This document shows, one piece after another, positions 15,465-27,118 of a stretch of DNA of 64,000 nt. The DNA lies in NCBI GenBank assembly GCA_947452455.1, contig CANGBX010000002.1, forward strand, positions 372,001-436,000, in the 5' to 3' direction. How positions within the stretch are numbered: position 1 is the stretch's first letter; each line of letters begins with the position of its first letter. The notes beneath the pieces are model-generated. The model was given only the letters and a program-made list of their open reading frames with translations. It made no database searches and was not told the DNA's origin. This DNA comes from Beijerinckiaceae bacterium. GTDB lineage: Bacteria > Pseudomonadota > Alphaproteobacteria > Rhizobiales > Beijerinckiaceae. A program made the position numbers and the translations under genes.

Positions 15465-16274
15465 ATGAAGCCCGCTCGCGATATTTCGCGCCTCATTGAA
15501 ATCATGGCCGCGCTGCGGACCCCTGTGACCGGTTGCCCGTGGGACCTTGAACAGGATTTCGCTTCCATAGCGCCCTATACGATTGAAGAGGCTTATGAAG
15601 TCGTTGATGCCATTGAGCGCGCCGACTTTGCTGATTTGACCGACGAGCTTGGTGATCTCCTGCTGCAAGTCGTCTTTCATGCGCGTATGGGTGAAGAAAA
15701 AGGCCTCTTCGCATTTCCCGACGTGGTTGAAGCGATCACACGCAAACTCATCAGACGGCATCCGCATGTTTTTGGCGACACAGCTCATCTCACACCAGAT
15801 GAAGTCAAAGGCCTTTGGGCAAAAATTAAGGCCGAAGAAAAAGCCGAACGCGCAAGTCGCCGTGGCGGATTGGAACAACACAAGGGTTTGTTGGCCGACG
15901 TCCCTCGCGCCCTTCCCGCACTGAGCCGCGCCGTCAAATTACAATCGAAAGCCTCGACCGTTGGCTTCGACTGGAATGACGCACGCCTCGTACTGGCCAA
16001 AATCAAAGAAGAAATTGCTGAATGCGAAGAGGCCATTTCGGCCGGTGATGCGGCTCATGTGCGCGAAGAAATCGGCGATCTTCTCTTTGCTGTCGCCAAT
16101 CTGGCTCGTCATGTTGATGTGGATGCCGAGGATTCCCTACGCGGCACCAATGCAAAATTCGAGAAACGCTTTGCCTATATTGAAAAGACACTTGCCGAGC
16201 GTGGTGTTGCGCTGAAAGATGCGGGTCTTGAGCAAATGGATATGCTCTGGAACGAGGCTAAGACGAAGGCTTGA
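15465..16274 (+). CDS. mazG: Nucleoside triphosphate pyrophosphohydrolase
   Basis: 269 residues, E. coli MazG size, with two MazG domains. The first has GCPWDLEQDF and YEVVDAIERADFADLTDELGDLLLQVVFHA (EExxE...ExxD metal-binding pattern). The second, after residue 160, has GFDWNDARLVLAKIKEEIAECEEA and VREEIGDLLFAVANLARH. Hydrolyses NTPs to NMP and pyrophosphate, clearing aberrant nucleotides and, in E. coli, limiting ppGpp-related effects. It converges with hflX across only 7 nt, with no terminator between. Confidence 0.94.
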   Translation: MKPARDISRLIEIMAALRTPVTGCPWDLEQDFASIAPYTIEEAYEVVDAIERADFADLTDELGDLLLQVVFHARMGEEKGLFAFPDVVEAITRKLIRRHPHVFGDTAHLTPDEVKGLWAKIKAEEKAERASRRGGLEQHKGLLADVPRALPALSRAVKLQSKASTVGFDWNDARLVLAKIKEEIAECEEAISAGDAAHVREEIGDLLFAVANLARHVDVDAEDSLRGTNAKFEKRFAYIEKTLAERGVALKDAGLEQMDMLWNEAKTKA

Positions 16275-16281
16275 TCACGCC

Positions 16282-17655
16282 TTAGTCTTCCTCGCGCTCC
16301 GCATCGGGAAAGCGCTGGGTCAAACGCTCGATCTTTTCCGGTGCAAGACGGACCGTGATCTCGAGCGAACCATCTTGACGAGTGTCTCGCTTCAGCACTT
16401 CACCATTTTCATAAAGCCAATGAAGCCCCTGCCCATCCGCAGGTTCAATCACAACAAAGAAACGGCTGCGTCCACGAGCAAGCTTTTCTTCAATACCTGC
16501 TAGGAGCGCATCCGTGCCCTGCCCGTTCAATGCCGAGACGACATAGGGGCGCTCTTCAACACGACGCTTGTCTGCTGCATCCAAAACAGACTCTCGTGCA
16601 TGTTCATCGAGAAGGTCGAGTTTGTTCCAGACTTCGATGATGCGGTCATGATCTTCCGGCTTGATGCCAAGATCGGCAAGGATCAATTCCACATCAGAGG
16701 ATTGGGCTTGCGTATCCTCATGCGAAATGTCGCGCACGTGCAAAATGACATCGGCAGAAACCACTTCTTCCAAAGTCGCGCGGAATGCGGACACCAACAT
16801 GGTTGGAAGATCTGAAATAAATCCGACCGTGTCCGACAGCATGATCCGCGCTCCGTGGGGCAAGCGAAGCCCGCGCAATGTTGGATCAAGGGTCGCAAAC
16901 AGCATGTCTTCGGCGAGTACTTCAGCCCGTGTCAGACGATTGAACAGAGTTGATTTGCCAGCATTCGTATAACCGACAAGCGCCACAACCGGGAAAGGCA
17001 CATCCTGCCGGCTCTTGCGGTGTAGTCCGCGTGTTTTCTTGACCGCTTCAAGATCGCGTTCAATACGTGTCATGCGTTCTTGAATGAGGCGCCGATCTGT
17101 TTCGATCTGCGTTTCACCCGGACCACCCAAAAAGCCGAAGCCGCCACGCTGGCGCTCCAAATGGGTCCAGGAGCGAACGAGCCGTGATTTCTGGTAATTC
17201 AAATGCGCCAATTCAACTTGAAGCGCACCTTCGCGCGTCCGTGCGCGTCGACCGAAAATTTCCAAAATCAATCCGGTACGATCAATGACTTTGGCGCCGA
17301 AAGCCTTTTCGAGATTGCGCTGTTGTACGGGTGACAGCGCGCAATCCATCATGACAAGACCGATCTCGTCATGCTTGACCTGTTCGGCAATCTCCTCAAC
17401 TTTTCCCTTACCCAGAAACGTTGCAGGTCTGATCTGGTTGAGCATCGCAAGCTCATGACCAATCACATCAAGATCAATCGCGAGCGCAAGACCGGCGGCT
17501 TCTTCAAGCCGCGCATCGGGCGCGCGCGTTGACGCACGCTCAAGCTTCAACGCTGCACGATCTGTCAGATAAGGACCGACGATAAGTGCACGTGTCGATT
17601 GAGCGAGTGCCTTTTCAGGCTCAATGATCGGTTTGCCGATTTCCAATGGGCTCAC
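16282..17655 (-). CDS. hflX: GTPase HflX
   Basis: 457 residues with a GTG start after GAGGT. The N-terminal HflX domain includes FLGKGKVEEIAEQV, a coiled region GPGETQIETDRRLIQERM, and the G domain has G1 VGYTNAGKSTLFNRL, G3 DTVGFISDLPTML, and G4 VWNKLDLL. HflX binds the 50S subunit and splits stalled ribosomes under stress. The N-terminal extension of about 30 residues is common in alphaproteobacteria. It follows hfq with a 33-nt gap in the conserved hfq-hflX pair. Confidence 0.95.
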   Translation of the reverse strand: MSPLEIGKPIIEPEKALAQSTRALIVGPYLTDRAALKLERASTRAPDARLEEAAGLALAIDLDVIGHELAMLNQIRPATFLGKGKVEEIAEQVKHDEIGLVMMDCALSPVQQRNLEKAFGAKVIDRTGLILEIFGRRARTREGALQVELAHLNYQKSRLVRSWTHLERQRGGFGFLGGPGETQIETDRRLIQERMTRIERDLEAVKKTRGLHRKSRQDVPFPVVALVGYTNAGKSTLFNRLTRAEVLAEDMLFATLDPTLRGLRLPHGARIMLSDTVGFISDLPTMLVSAFRATLEEVVSADVILHVRDISHEDTQAQSSDVELILADLGIKPEDHDRIIEVWNKLDLLDEHARESVLDAADKRRVEERPYVVSALNGQGTDALLAGIEEKLARGRSRFFVVIEPADGQGLHWLYENGEVLKRDTRQDGSLEITVRLAPEKIERLTQRFPDAEREED

Positions 17656-17688
17656 AGGGGCTACCTCGCAGGTTCGCCCCTGCCAGCA

Positions 17689-17937
17689 TTACTTCTCGAC
17701 GCTATCATCAGCCTCGAACATTTGGATCGGATGTCCGGGCATGATGGTCGAAATCGCGTGCTTATAGACAAGCTGGGAATGCCCATCGCGACGCAGAAGG
17801 ACGCAAAAATTATCGAACCAAGTCACAACGCCTTGCAGCTTGACGCCGTTCACGAGGAAGATCGTGAGCGGGACCTTGTTCTTGCGTACAAAGTTCAGGA
17901 ACGTGTCCTGCAAATTTTGGGTGCGTTCAGCAGCCAT
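17689..17937 (-). CDS. hfq: RNA chaperone Hfq
   Basis: 82 residues, Sm-like fold. Sm1 is [26 protein letters not shown], with the proximal-face KH pair in VYKHAIST. Hexameric RNA-binding protein that pairs small RNAs with mRNAs. Short C-terminal tail, as in alphaproteobacteria. Located between ntrX and hflX, on the same strand; the gap to ntrX is 128 nt and can carry its own promoter. Confidence 0.97.
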   Translation of the reverse strand: MAAERTQNLQDTFLNFVRKNKVPLTIFLVNGVKLQGVVTWFDNFCVLLRRDGHSQLVYKHAISTIMPGHPIQMFEADDSVEK

Positions 17938-18065
17938 GTTTTTTCTCTTTCAGTCCATCCCGGGCTGTCGCCGGGTTCAGGAAGCATGAATCTAGCGGAA
18001 GGCGCTTCCCCCCCGCAAGATAAAGTTCATTTAGGAACTAAGGCTTTTGGCTAAGGCATTCCCCC

Positions 18066-19433
18066 CTAATCGATGGAAAGCGACTTCAACTTCCGGTGAA
18101 GGGCTGAGCGCTCCATCCCGATAAACTCGGCCGTCCGGGAAATATTGCCACTGAAACGGCCAATCTGGGCAATGAGATACTCCCGCTCAAAGACCTCTCG
18201 GGCCTCGCGCAAAGGCAGGCTCATGAGCTTTTCACCCCCCGACCCATTAGGGGTCGTGGGCACCATGGTCCCGATTTCAGAGGGCAACATATCGGAAGTA
18301 ATGACCGCTTCCGGATCCCCGGCGCTCAGGATCATCAAACGCTCGATGTTATTACGGAGCTGGCGAATATTGCCCGGCCAGTCATGCGATTGCAGGACGG
18401 CCATGGCATCCTCACCAATGATGCGCTGCGGCATGCCGGTGGTTTGCGAGAGCTGTTCCATGAAATAGGAGACGAGCTCTGTAATATCCTCGCGTCGTTC
18501 TGACAAAGACGGAACACGAATCGGCACAACCGACAAGCGGTGGAACAAATCTTCGCGGAACGAACCTTGCGCAATGGCATCCTGCAAGTCCCGTGCAGTC
18601 GAGGATATCAGGCGAACATCGACATGCACACGCGTTGCACCGCCAACACGTTGAAAATTCTGATCGACAAGCACACGCAAAATTTTGCTTTGCGTTTCTT
18701 TGGGCATGTCGGCGACTTCATCAAGATAGAGCGTGCCGCCATGGGCTTCCTCAAGCGCGCCAACCTTGCGGAGGCGGCCATCAACGCCCTCGGTGCCAAA
18801 AAGTTCGATCTCCATATTATCAGGCGTAATCGTTGCAGCATTGAGTACAACAAAAGGACCAGCAGCACGCCCCGATGATTCATGGATGCTGCGGGCGACC
18901 AATTCTTTGCCAACGCCTGGAGCGCCTGCGATTAAGATACGCGAATTGGCCGGCGCAACACGTTCGATTACGCCGCGCAATTGATTGATGGCCGTTGATT
19001 TGCCGATGATGCGATTAACAGCCCCTGCCCGCACTTTCAAATCGGTCAATTCGCGCTTGAGGCGCGAAGCTTCGAGTGCACGATCAGCAACCAGCACCAG
19101 GCGATCTGCCTTGAACGGCTTTTCGATAAAGTCATAGGCACCAAGCTTGATCGCAGAGACAGCCGTTTCGATATTGCCGTGTCCCGAAATCATCACGACA
19201 GGCAAGGTCGGATGCTGCTCCTTGATCACTTGCAAAATCTGCAACCCATCAAGGCGCGAACCCTGCAACCAAATATCGAGAAAAACAAGATGCGGACGGC
19301 GTGATTCAATGGCAGCGAGCGCCTCGTCTGAATTGCGTGCCGTGCGGGTCGAATGCCCCTCGTCCGACAATATGCCCGATACGCCTTCGCGAATATCGGC
19401 TTCATCATCGACGATGAGAATGTCACTCAACAT
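18066..19433 (-). CDS. ntrX: Response regulator NtrX
   Basis: 455 residues. Receiver domain with DDE (9-11), Asp53 (FLDIWLQG) and Lys in EKPFKAD. AAA+ domain has Walker A GAPGVGKE (170-177) and Walker B LYLDE. The GAFTGA loop needed to contact sigma54 is missing: the segment reads ELFGTEGVDGRLRKVGALEEA. A Fis-type HTH is at the C-terminus (RTAEFIGMERSALHRKLKSL). In alphaproteobacteria NtrYX regulates nitrogen and redox responses and cell envelope genes; this NtrX probably acts without sigma54. Starts 3 nt after the ntrY stop. Confidence 0.94.
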   Translation of the reverse strand: MLSDILIVDDEADIREGVSGILSDEGHSTRTARNSDEALAAIESRRPHLVFLDIWLQGSRLDGLQILQVIKEQHPTLPVVMISGHGNIETAVSAIKLGAYDFIEKPFKADRLVLVADRALEASRLKRELTDLKVRAGAVNRIIGKSTAINQLRGVIERVAPANSRILIAGAPGVGKELVARSIHESSGRAAGPFVVLNAATITPDNMEIELFGTEGVDGRLRKVGALEEAHGGTLYLDEVADMPKETQSKILRVLVDQNFQRVGGATRVHVDVRLISSTARDLQDAIAQGSFREDLFHRLSVVPIRVPSLSERREDITELVSYFMEQLSQTTGMPQRIIGEDAMAVLQSHDWPGNIRQLRNNIERLMILSAGDPEAVITSDMLPSEIGTMVPTTPNGSGGEKLMSLPLREAREVFEREYLIAQIGRFSGNISRTAEFIGMERSALHRKLKSLSID

Positions 19434-19436
19434 GCT

Positions 19437-21683
19437 TTACGCCTTTTCTGATGGAAGAATGGCTGAGGGTACCTCGACCATGTCTTTCTGAATCGGGAAA
19501 TAAAGTTTGACCCGTGCACCTTGGCCCCATTCCGCATCGAGCAATTTGATTCCGCCGCCATGATCTTCCAAAATCTTGGCGACAATCGGAAGACCAAGCC
19601 CCGTGCCCTCGGCACGCGTGGTCATATAAGGCTCGAGCAAACGCTGGCGATTTTCGATCGGAAAGCCGATGCCATTATCGCTGATGTCGAGAACAATCTT
19701 GTCATCTTCCGGATAAACGGAAACTTTGATTTGTCCGCGTTCGCGATCAACACCTTCTCGCGCAGCCAAGCCTTCTGTGGCATTTTTGACAATATTGGTG
19801 AGGGCCTGAGCAATCAGTCGACGATCAAATTTGGCATGCAAAGGCTGTTCGGGAATTTCCTCGATGAAAATAATTTCCGGATGACCGACCTTCATCAGGA
19901 AGAGAACCTGCTTCACGGTCACATTGACATCTTCTTCTTCCAGACGCGGCTTTGGTGTGCGGGCGAAAGAAGAAAACTCGTCGACCATGCGCTTGATATC
20001 ATCAACCTGCCGGACAATCGTATCCGTGCATTGATCGAAAATCTCACGATCCTGCGTAATCACCTTGCCATATTTACGCTTGATACGTTCAGCAGACAGC
20101 TGGATCGGTGTGAGTGGATTTTTAATTTCATGGGCAATGCGTCGCGCGACATCGGCCCAGGCAGAGGTTCTCTGTGCAGAGACCAAATCCGTCATGTCGT
20201 CGAGCGTTACAACATAGAACTGCTCAACCGGAGCCGAGGGTTCGGTTGAAATTCGAACATTGAAAATACGCTCGCGACCATTTCGCAAAATGGTGATTTG
20301 AGCCTGATGCAAACGCTGACGCTTCTCGCGCGCTTCTGTCAGGATGGTCGTGAGTTCCGGGATCACCTGTTCGATTGATTTGCCCAAAACCGCTTCAGGA
20401 CTGAGTTCAGAACCATCAAACAATTTGAGCGCTGATGGATTCAAAACCGTTACCAGCCCCTTATCATCAATGCCGATCACCGCAGCAGGCACGCCGGACA
20501 AAACAGCTTCGGTAAAGAGGCGGCGCTCATCAATCATATTGCTTGCTGCAATCAATCGGTTTTGCTGCAAGCGAAGTTCCGAGGTCATTTTGTTAAATGT
20601 CTCGCCCAGATGCGCGAGGTCTCCCTCAGAGCGGTTGACCGGCACTTGCACATAAAGATTGCCGGTCGACACTTGATCGGTCGCAGCAATGAGGCGGCGG
20701 ATCGGGCTCACAAGACGATTGGCGAAGGACAGACCGAGCCAAGTCGCCGACAGCAACATGACGAGTGCCAGCAAGACATACATGGTTGCAAAGGCGAGCT
20801 GAATATTATTGCGATGCGCATCAAAGCTTTCATAGAGAGCAATGAGGCTTGCAGCTTGCGCTGGAAAATTGACCGCAAACGGATCAACGGGGCGCGCCAC
20901 ATAAAGATAGGCATTTTCAATATTGGTGAGATCACGCAACGCCACGAAGGTGCGGCCTTCGTCCAGCACAAGACACAAAGGTTCGTTGCGATTGGCATCA
21001 TCAAAGTCAGAAGCGTCGGGCGTGACAAAGCGTGGGTCGGCAATACCTGTGTCGGCTTTCTCCAAAATCGTCCCATCGGCCTTGATCAGATAGGAAGTGG
21101 TAAAGCCCAGAATTTTCGAGCGGCCAGAAAAGAAGTCGCGGAAATTCTGGCGCTCATTGTCATAGATCGATTTGATGCGGTCGAGATCACTCGCCATCAA
21201 ACGGGATTCTTGCAGCAGCGAACGGCATTGTGATTCACGAAAGAGCCTAGCGGCCTCGGCCGTGTTCAAGACGAACCCCCGCACGTCCTGCATAAAGGCG
21301 GGGTTGAGACTGCGCTCGAGCGTGATCGAGCCAACGACGGCGATGATGATCGCAGGAGCTGCCGCAATCCCTGAGAAGAGCCCGACGATGCGCACATGGA
21401 GCCCTGCTCCAGCCGCCCCCGCTTGGTAGGCACGCACAAGCCGCCATACCTCGGCGACAAGAATGCCAAGCAGGGTGAGGATGGTGATGGCATTGGCCAG
21501 AAACAGCGAAAGGACGACCTGCGTCGTGGGCACAATCGGCGTGTAATCGGCAAAGACCAGAACCGTGAAAATGCCAAGCGCTACGGCCAGCGTCACAACC
21601 ACCGGACCAAAACGAGACAAGAAGCGGCGCTCACCCTGATAAAAGGGTGCCTTCTTGCCAAGAGTGGTTTCGGCTGACGTCAT
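19437..21683 (-). CDS. ntrY: Membrane sensor histidine kinase NtrY
   Basis: About 748 residues from the ATG at 21683; the frame is open to 21749, but that extension has no ribosome site. Two N-terminal membrane helices (VVTLAVALGIFTVLVFA; VVLSLFLANAITILTLLGILVAEVW), a third near IAAAPAIIIAVVGSITLE, a large periplasmic sensor region, a further helix (FATMYVLLALVMLLSATWLGL), HAMP (LVSPIRRLIAATDQV), PAS (VIGIDDKGLVTVLNPSALKLF), HisKA with [21 protein letters not shown], and HATPase with DISDNGIGFP and GTGLGLPIV. Partner of NtrX, immediately downstream. Confidence 0.94.
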   Translation of the reverse strand: MTSAETTLGKKAPFYQGERRFLSRFGPVVVTLAVALGIFTVLVFADYTPIVPTTQVVLSLFLANAITILTLLGILVAEVWRLVRAYQAGAAGAGLHVRIVGLFSGIAAAPAIIIAVVGSITLERSLNPAFMQDVRGFVLNTAEAARLFRESQCRSLLQESRLMASDLDRIKSIYDNERQNFRDFFSGRSKILGFTTSYLIKADGTILEKADTGIADPRFVTPDASDFDDANRNEPLCLVLDEGRTFVALRDLTNIENAYLYVARPVDPFAVNFPAQAASLIALYESFDAHRNNIQLAFATMYVLLALVMLLSATWLGLSFANRLVSPIRRLIAATDQVSTGNLYVQVPVNRSEGDLAHLGETFNKMTSELRLQQNRLIAASNMIDERRLFTEAVLSGVPAAVIGIDDKGLVTVLNPSALKLFDGSELSPEAVLGKSIEQVIPELTTILTEAREKRQRLHQAQITILRNGRERIFNVRISTEPSAPVEQFYVVTLDDMTDLVSAQRTSAWADVARRIAHEIKNPLTPIQLSAERIKRKYGKVITQDREIFDQCTDTIVRQVDDIKRMVDEFSSFARTPKPRLEEEDVNVTVKQVLFLMKVGHPEIIFIEEIPEQPLHAKFDRRLIAQALTNIVKNATEGLAAREGVDRERGQIKVSVYPEDDKIVLDISDNGIGFPIENRQRLLEPYMTTRAEGTGLGLPIVAKILEDHGGGIKLLDAEWGQGARVKLYFPIQKDMVEVPSAILPSEKA

Positions 21684-21821
21684 CAAGCTTCCGTTTGTCC
21701 GCATCGGGCGGGACACCCAAACAAGGACCTGCCAAGATAAGCGTGGCAATCATACAACGCTGTTGCAAGATTGCGACATTTTCCGGACGCTACAAGGGAA
21801 AATAAAGCGATTGCGCTCAAG

Positions 21822-21850
21822 AAAAAGGCGGGGGCCATGGCTCCCCGCCT
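21822..21850 (-). terminator. Terminator after ntrC
   Basis: On the minus strand AGGCGGGG / CCCCGCCT, with a GCCATGG-rich loop, followed by TTTTTC. It lies 25 nt after the ntrC stop and separates ntrBC from ntrYX. Confidence 0.8.
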
Positions 21851-21874
21851 CTAATTTTAACGCTAAGGCATCTT

Positions 21875-23359
21875 TTAGCGCGGCGAGCGCATCAGGCGAA
21901 TATCAAGGTCCCGCACCTTTTTACGCAAAGTATTGCGGTTCAGGCCGAGCAATTCCGCAGCTTTAATCTGGTTGCCTCGCGTGGCGGAGAGAGCCGCCGA
22001 TATGAGCGGGATCTCGATTTCACGCAAAATCCGATGGTAGAGGCCAGGCGGGGGCAATTGCTCCCCATGGGTGCGAAACAGGGCGGTCAGATGATGCTCG
22101 ACTGATGCCATGAGGGTGGCATCCTCTTCACCAGCACCAGAGCTGGAGGTCATAGGAGCGCCAGAGGGCGCTGCAGCCGTGCCACGCGTTGCCAGTGGCG
22201 CATCATGGCCAAGCTCGGCCTCCACCAGCTGATCGGACACAAGCTCCTGAGGATAGAGCGCAGCCAGTCGGCGGATGAGGTTTTCCAATTCGCGAATATT
22301 GCCAGGCCAACGATAGCGCTTCATGCGCTCCATCGCCGCGCCCTCCATATGCTTTTGGGGAAGCCCCTCAGCAGCGGCGAGCTTGAAGAAATGGCGGACA
22401 AGATCAGGAATATCTTCGGTGCGTTCGCGCAAAGGCGGCAAGCGCAGCGGCACAACATTCAAGCGGAAGAACAAATCTTCTCGGAAAAGGCCCTGCTGAA
22501 TGAGGATCCGCAAATCCTTATTGGTCGCAGCAACAATGCGCACATTGGTCTTGATATGGGTGCGGCCGCCAACCGTCGTATATTCACCTTGCTGCAAAAC
22601 ACGCAGCAAACGCGTTTGCGCTTCCATCGGCATATCGCCGATTTCATCGAGGAAGAGCGTGCCGCCTTCGGCCTGTTCAAAGCGACCAGCCGAGCGTGCA
22701 TTCGCGCCCGTAAAAGCCCCCTTCTCGTGGCCGAACAATTCGCTCTCGATCAAATCTCGCGGAATGGCAGCCATATTGATCGCAACAAAGGGGCCTTCAC
22801 GGCGCTTGCCATAATCATGCAGCGCGCGAGCGACCAATTCCTTCCCCGTGCCGGATTCCCCTGTGATCATCACGGTGAGATCGGTCTGCATGAGGCGCGC
22901 GAGCGTGCGATAGATTTCCTGCATGGCTGGCGAGCGGCCCACCAGCGGCATGCCTTCCAATTCTTCAGCCTTAGGAGCACTGGGCCGCGCACGCGGCTCG
23001 CTCATCGCGCGTTGAACGATAGCGACGAGCTCTTTCAGATCGAAAGGCTTGGGCAGATAATCATAGGCGCCGCGTTCAGAGGCCTTGATGGCCGTCATGA
23101 AAGTATTTTGCGCGCTCATGACAATGATGGGCAGATCGGGGCGCAATTCCTTGATACGGGGCAAAACTTCAAAGGCGTTTTCATCAGGCATCACGACATC
23201 GGTGATGACCAGATCGCCCTCGCCCGCCTGCACCCAGCGCCAGAGCGTTCCAGCCGTACCCGTGACGCGCACTTCATAGCCAGCGCGTGTGAGTGCTTGG
23301 CTGAGCACGGTGCGGATGGCCGCATCGTCATCGGCAACGAGGATATGTCCGGTCGCCAT
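21875..23359 (-). CDS. ntrC: Nitrogen regulation response regulator NtrC
   Basis: 494 residues from the ATG at 23359, with GAGGAG 8 nt upstream (an in-frame TTG two codons earlier is too close to that site). Receiver with DDD (10-12) and Asp54 ([10 protein letters not shown]). AAA+ sigma54-activator domain: Walker A GESGTGKE (167-174), GAFTGA (214-219), Walker [11 protein letters not shown] Fis HTH at the C-terminus ([20 protein letters not shown]). Activates sigma54-dependent nitrogen-assimilation genes when phosphorylated by NtrB. Followed by a strong terminator. Confidence 0.97.
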   Translation of the reverse strand: MATGHILVADDDAAIRTVLSQALTRAGYEVRVTGTAGTLWRWVQAGEGDLVITDVVMPDENAFEVLPRIKELRPDLPIIVMSAQNTFMTAIKASERGAYDYLPKPFDLKELVAIVQRAMSEPRARPSAPKAEELEGMPLVGRSPAMQEIYRTLARLMQTDLTVMITGESGTGKELVARALHDYGKRREGPFVAINMAAIPRDLIESELFGHEKGAFTGANARSAGRFEQAEGGTLFLDEIGDMPMEAQTRLLRVLQQGEYTTVGGRTHIKTNVRIVAATNKDLRILIQQGLFREDLFFRLNVVPLRLPPLRERTEDIPDLVRHFFKLAAAEGLPQKHMEGAAMERMKRYRWPGNIRELENLIRRLAALYPQELVSDQLVEAELGHDAPLATRGTAAAPSGAPMTSSSGAGEEDATLMASVEHHLTALFRTHGEQLPPPGLYHRILREIEIPLISAALSATRGNQIKAAELLGLNRNTLRKKVRDLDIRLMRSPR

Positions 23360-23418
23360 TCCCAATTCTCCTCAAGCCCGCTGACGCGGGTCATCATCCC
23401 GACAGACCGCCAGAACCC

Positions 23419-24564
23419 TTATTCCGCCCCTGCCCGGCCGTCGCGCGGCTGGAACATAGGCAACAGAACCCGGAAGGTGGTTCTGCGCGGATGGGATTCA
23501 CATTCGACGATACCGCCGTGATCACCAATGATCTTTGCTACGAGTGCAAGACCGAGGCCAGTTCCAGAAGATTTGTTGGTTACAAAGGGATCGAAGAGAT
23601 GGGCGGCTATATCAGGCGCCACACCCGGACCATTGTCATGGACGCAAATTTCAAGCGGCAGGCTGACCGGCGTGGTGGCACCGGGGGTGCGCAGACGAAC
23701 GCCCGGACGGAAGGCTGTCGTCAGTTCGATCTCGCCATCTATGACATCCTCGCCCAAGGCCTCAGCGGCATTTTTGACGAGGTTCAAAAGCACCTGCACC
23801 AACTGGTCGCGATTGCCAAAAACAGGCGGCAATGAAGGGTCATATCGCTCTGCGACACGAATATGGCGGGCAAAACCCGCCAGTGCGACACGCTTAACAT
23901 GATCAAGCACAGCGTGAATATTGACGCTCTCGCGCTCGATCGGGCGCTCGTCGGAGAAAATCTCCATACGGTCCACGAGCTTCACAATCCGGTCGGTCTC
24001 ATCACAGATCAGCCGGGTCAGGGATCGGTCATCCTCGCTGAGGTCGGTTTCCAAGAGCTGGGCCGCACCACGGATGCCAGAAAGTGGGTTTTTAATCTCA
24101 TGGGCCAGCATGGCTGCCAATGCCGTGACTGAACGGGCTGCCCCACGATGCGTCAGCTGCCTGTCCATTTTATCGGCAATTGTACGTTCTTGAAGCATAA
24201 TGACTACGCCTTCAGCACCTGCCGAGACTGGAGCCACATTGATATCAACCACCCGCTCGGTCCCGATGCGGGGGGTACCGATGTCTACGCGATATTCATT
24301 GACGACCGCCCCACGGTCCAACGCATGTTCCACAGCCGAGAGGAGAGGCGAGCCGAAGGGGAGAATATCCTCGAGCTTCAGCCGCATGAGCATCGTCCGG
24401 CTCAGCTGGAAAAAGGTTTCAGCCGCCACATTGGCATCAACGATCTCGCCGCCCCCAGAGACGGCAAGAACCGGATGCGGCAGAGAGTTGAAGAGCACCT
24501 GCGAGGTAGGGGCAAAACCTTTCGGGTTCGCTGATGCTTGAAAGTTTTGGTTTTTGAGGTTCAT
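23419..24564 (-). CDS. ntrB: Nitrogen regulation sensor kinase NtrB
   Basis: 381 residues from the ATG at 24564, four nt after the dusB stop; a longer in-frame start at 24636 would overlap dusB. A PAS domain (about 20-130) with [21 protein letters not shown], HisKA with His155 ([21 protein letters not shown]), and a HATPase with [17 protein letters not shown] and GTGLGLALV. Soluble kinase/phosphatase for NtrC controlled by PII protein in studied relatives. Co-directional with ntrC after a 59-nt gap. Confidence 0.95.
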   Translation of the reverse strand: MNLKNQNFQASANPKGFAPTSQVLFNSLPHPVLAVSGGGEIVDANVAAETFFQLSRTMLMRLKLEDILPFGSPLLSAVEHALDRGAVVNEYRVDIGTPRIGTERVVDINVAPVSAGAEGVVIMLQERTIADKMDRQLTHRGAARSVTALAAMLAHEIKNPLSGIRGAAQLLETDLSEDDRSLTRLICDETDRIVKLVDRMEIFSDERPIERESVNIHAVLDHVKRVALAGFARHIRVAERYDPSLPPVFGNRDQLVQVLLNLVKNAAEALGEDVIDGEIELTTAFRPGVRLRTPGATTPVSLPLEICVHDNGPGVAPDIAAHLFDPFVTNKSSGTGLGLALVAKIIGDHGGIVECESHPRRTTFRVLLPMFQPRDGRAGAE

Positions 24565-24568
24565 CGGA

Positions 24569-25600
24569 TCACGCCGCAACCGCGCTGGAGGTTGTGGAAC
24601 GAGATGCACGAATTGGAACATGCTCAGCCTCATCAAAGAAGGAGGCCAACAGCGCCTTCGCCTCGGCCAGTTTCTCGGTGGTCACGAGTCTTAGACGATC
24701 CGTAGAGCGTTCTGGATCTTGCCCATTCGCATGATTTGCATAGGCCGCCAGATGTTTACGGGCATGGCGCAGGCCAGCTTGCGAGCCCATAAGAGCCACC
24801 AGTGTGTCCAGATGCTCCTGAGCGGCGGCTGCCCGCCCAAGCTGTGAGGGAGCCGGAACGATCTGCGGATCGAGGCCATGGGCGATTTCGCCAATGAGCC
24901 ATGGCCGCCCCAAGGCGGCACGCCCGATCATCACGCCATCAGCACCGGAGGCCGCCAACATAGTCTGTGCATCGACTAGAGAGGCGCCGTCTCCATTGGC
25001 AATGAGCGGGATGGAGATCGCATCCCGAACAGCCCGGATAGCACGCCAATCGGCCTGGCCTTTATAAAATTGCATGCGGGTACGGCCATGCACAGTGACA
25101 AGCTGCACACCTTCCGCCTGCGCACGGCGCGCCAGTTCCGGTGCGTTTTGACTGGCATCATCCCAGCCCAGACGCATTTTAAGTGTCACTGGAATTTTGA
25201 CTGAGGAAACTGTTGAACGAACGAGAGAAATCGCGTGATCAAGATCGCGCATCAGGGCCGAGCCTGCATAGCCACCGGTCACGCGTTTGGCGGGACATCC
25301 CATATTGATATCGACAATAGCCGCACCAGACGCCTCGGCAAGACGAGCAGCTTCGCCCATCCAATGCGGATTACATCCGGCAATCTGAACGACATGGGGT
25401 GTAACACCTGCCCCTTCTGCGCGGATGCGGTTTTCCTCATCACCCTTCACATATTCGTCCGAGGCGACCATTTCTGAAACAACCAGAGACGCACCGTAGC
25501 GATGCGCAACGCGACGCATACCGATATCGGTCACGCCTGACATGGGCGCGAGGATCACACGACCTGCGAGTTCAACCGGACCGATGCTGATGGGTGTCAT
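24569..25600 (-). CDS. dusB: tRNA-dihydrouridine synthase (DusB/NifR3)
   Basis: 343 residues. FMN-dependent TIM barrel: [18 protein letters not shown] at the N-terminus, [21 protein letters not shown] with the catalytic Cys in [32 protein letters not shown], and [17 protein letters not shown]. Reduces uridines in the tRNA D-loop. The dusB-ntrB-ntrC order is the classical nifR3-ntrBC operon. Upstream is eno rather than the ispDF genes that I would expect near it in many relatives. Confidence 0.95.
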   Translation of the reverse strand: MTPISIGPVELAGRVILAPMSGVTDIGMRRVAHRYGASLVVSEMVASDEYVKGDEENRIRAEGAGVTPHVVQIAGCNPHWMGEAARLAEASGAAIVDINMGCPAKRVTGGYAGSALMRDLDHAISLVRSTVSSVKIPVTLKMRLGWDDASQNAPELARRAQAEGVQLVTVHGRTRMQFYKGQADWRAIRAVRDAISIPLIANGDGASLVDAQTMLAASGADGVMIGRAALGRPWLIGEIAHGLDPQIVPAPSQLGRAAAAQEHLDTLVALMGSQAGLRHARKHLAAYANHANGQDPERSTDRLRLVTTEKLAEAKALLASFFDEAEHVPIRASRSTTSSAVAA

Positions 25601-25643
25601 GGAGACAGGATAAACCTATTGTGCGCACCGCGATAGCTGAAGC

Positions 25644-25668
25644 AAAAGGGCGGCCCGAAGGCCGCCCT
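25644..25668 (-). terminator. Terminator after eno
   Basis: On the minus strand AGGGCGGCC TTCG GGCCGCCCT followed by TTTTGC: a 9-bp stem capped by a UUCG tetraloop, 4 nt after the eno stop. Confidence 0.88.
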
Positions 25669-25672
25669 AAAC

Positions 25673-27001
<1,329 letters not shown>

Positions 27002-27118
27002 TTAGGGGAATCGGGCCGGTTCTGGAAGGCCCAGTACGCGCCCATCCGGCGAAAGGTTGATGACAAAGGCGCTCAAGCGTAAACAGGCGTCATATCCGGC
27101 CCTCGGCCGACCCCAGAA

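Noticed and set aside
22205-23521. 438-codon plus-strand open frame opposite ntrC
   Set aside because: It is antisense to a fully conserved NtrC with all motifs intact, and its translation resembles no known family. Long antisense frames are expected in GC-biased codons.
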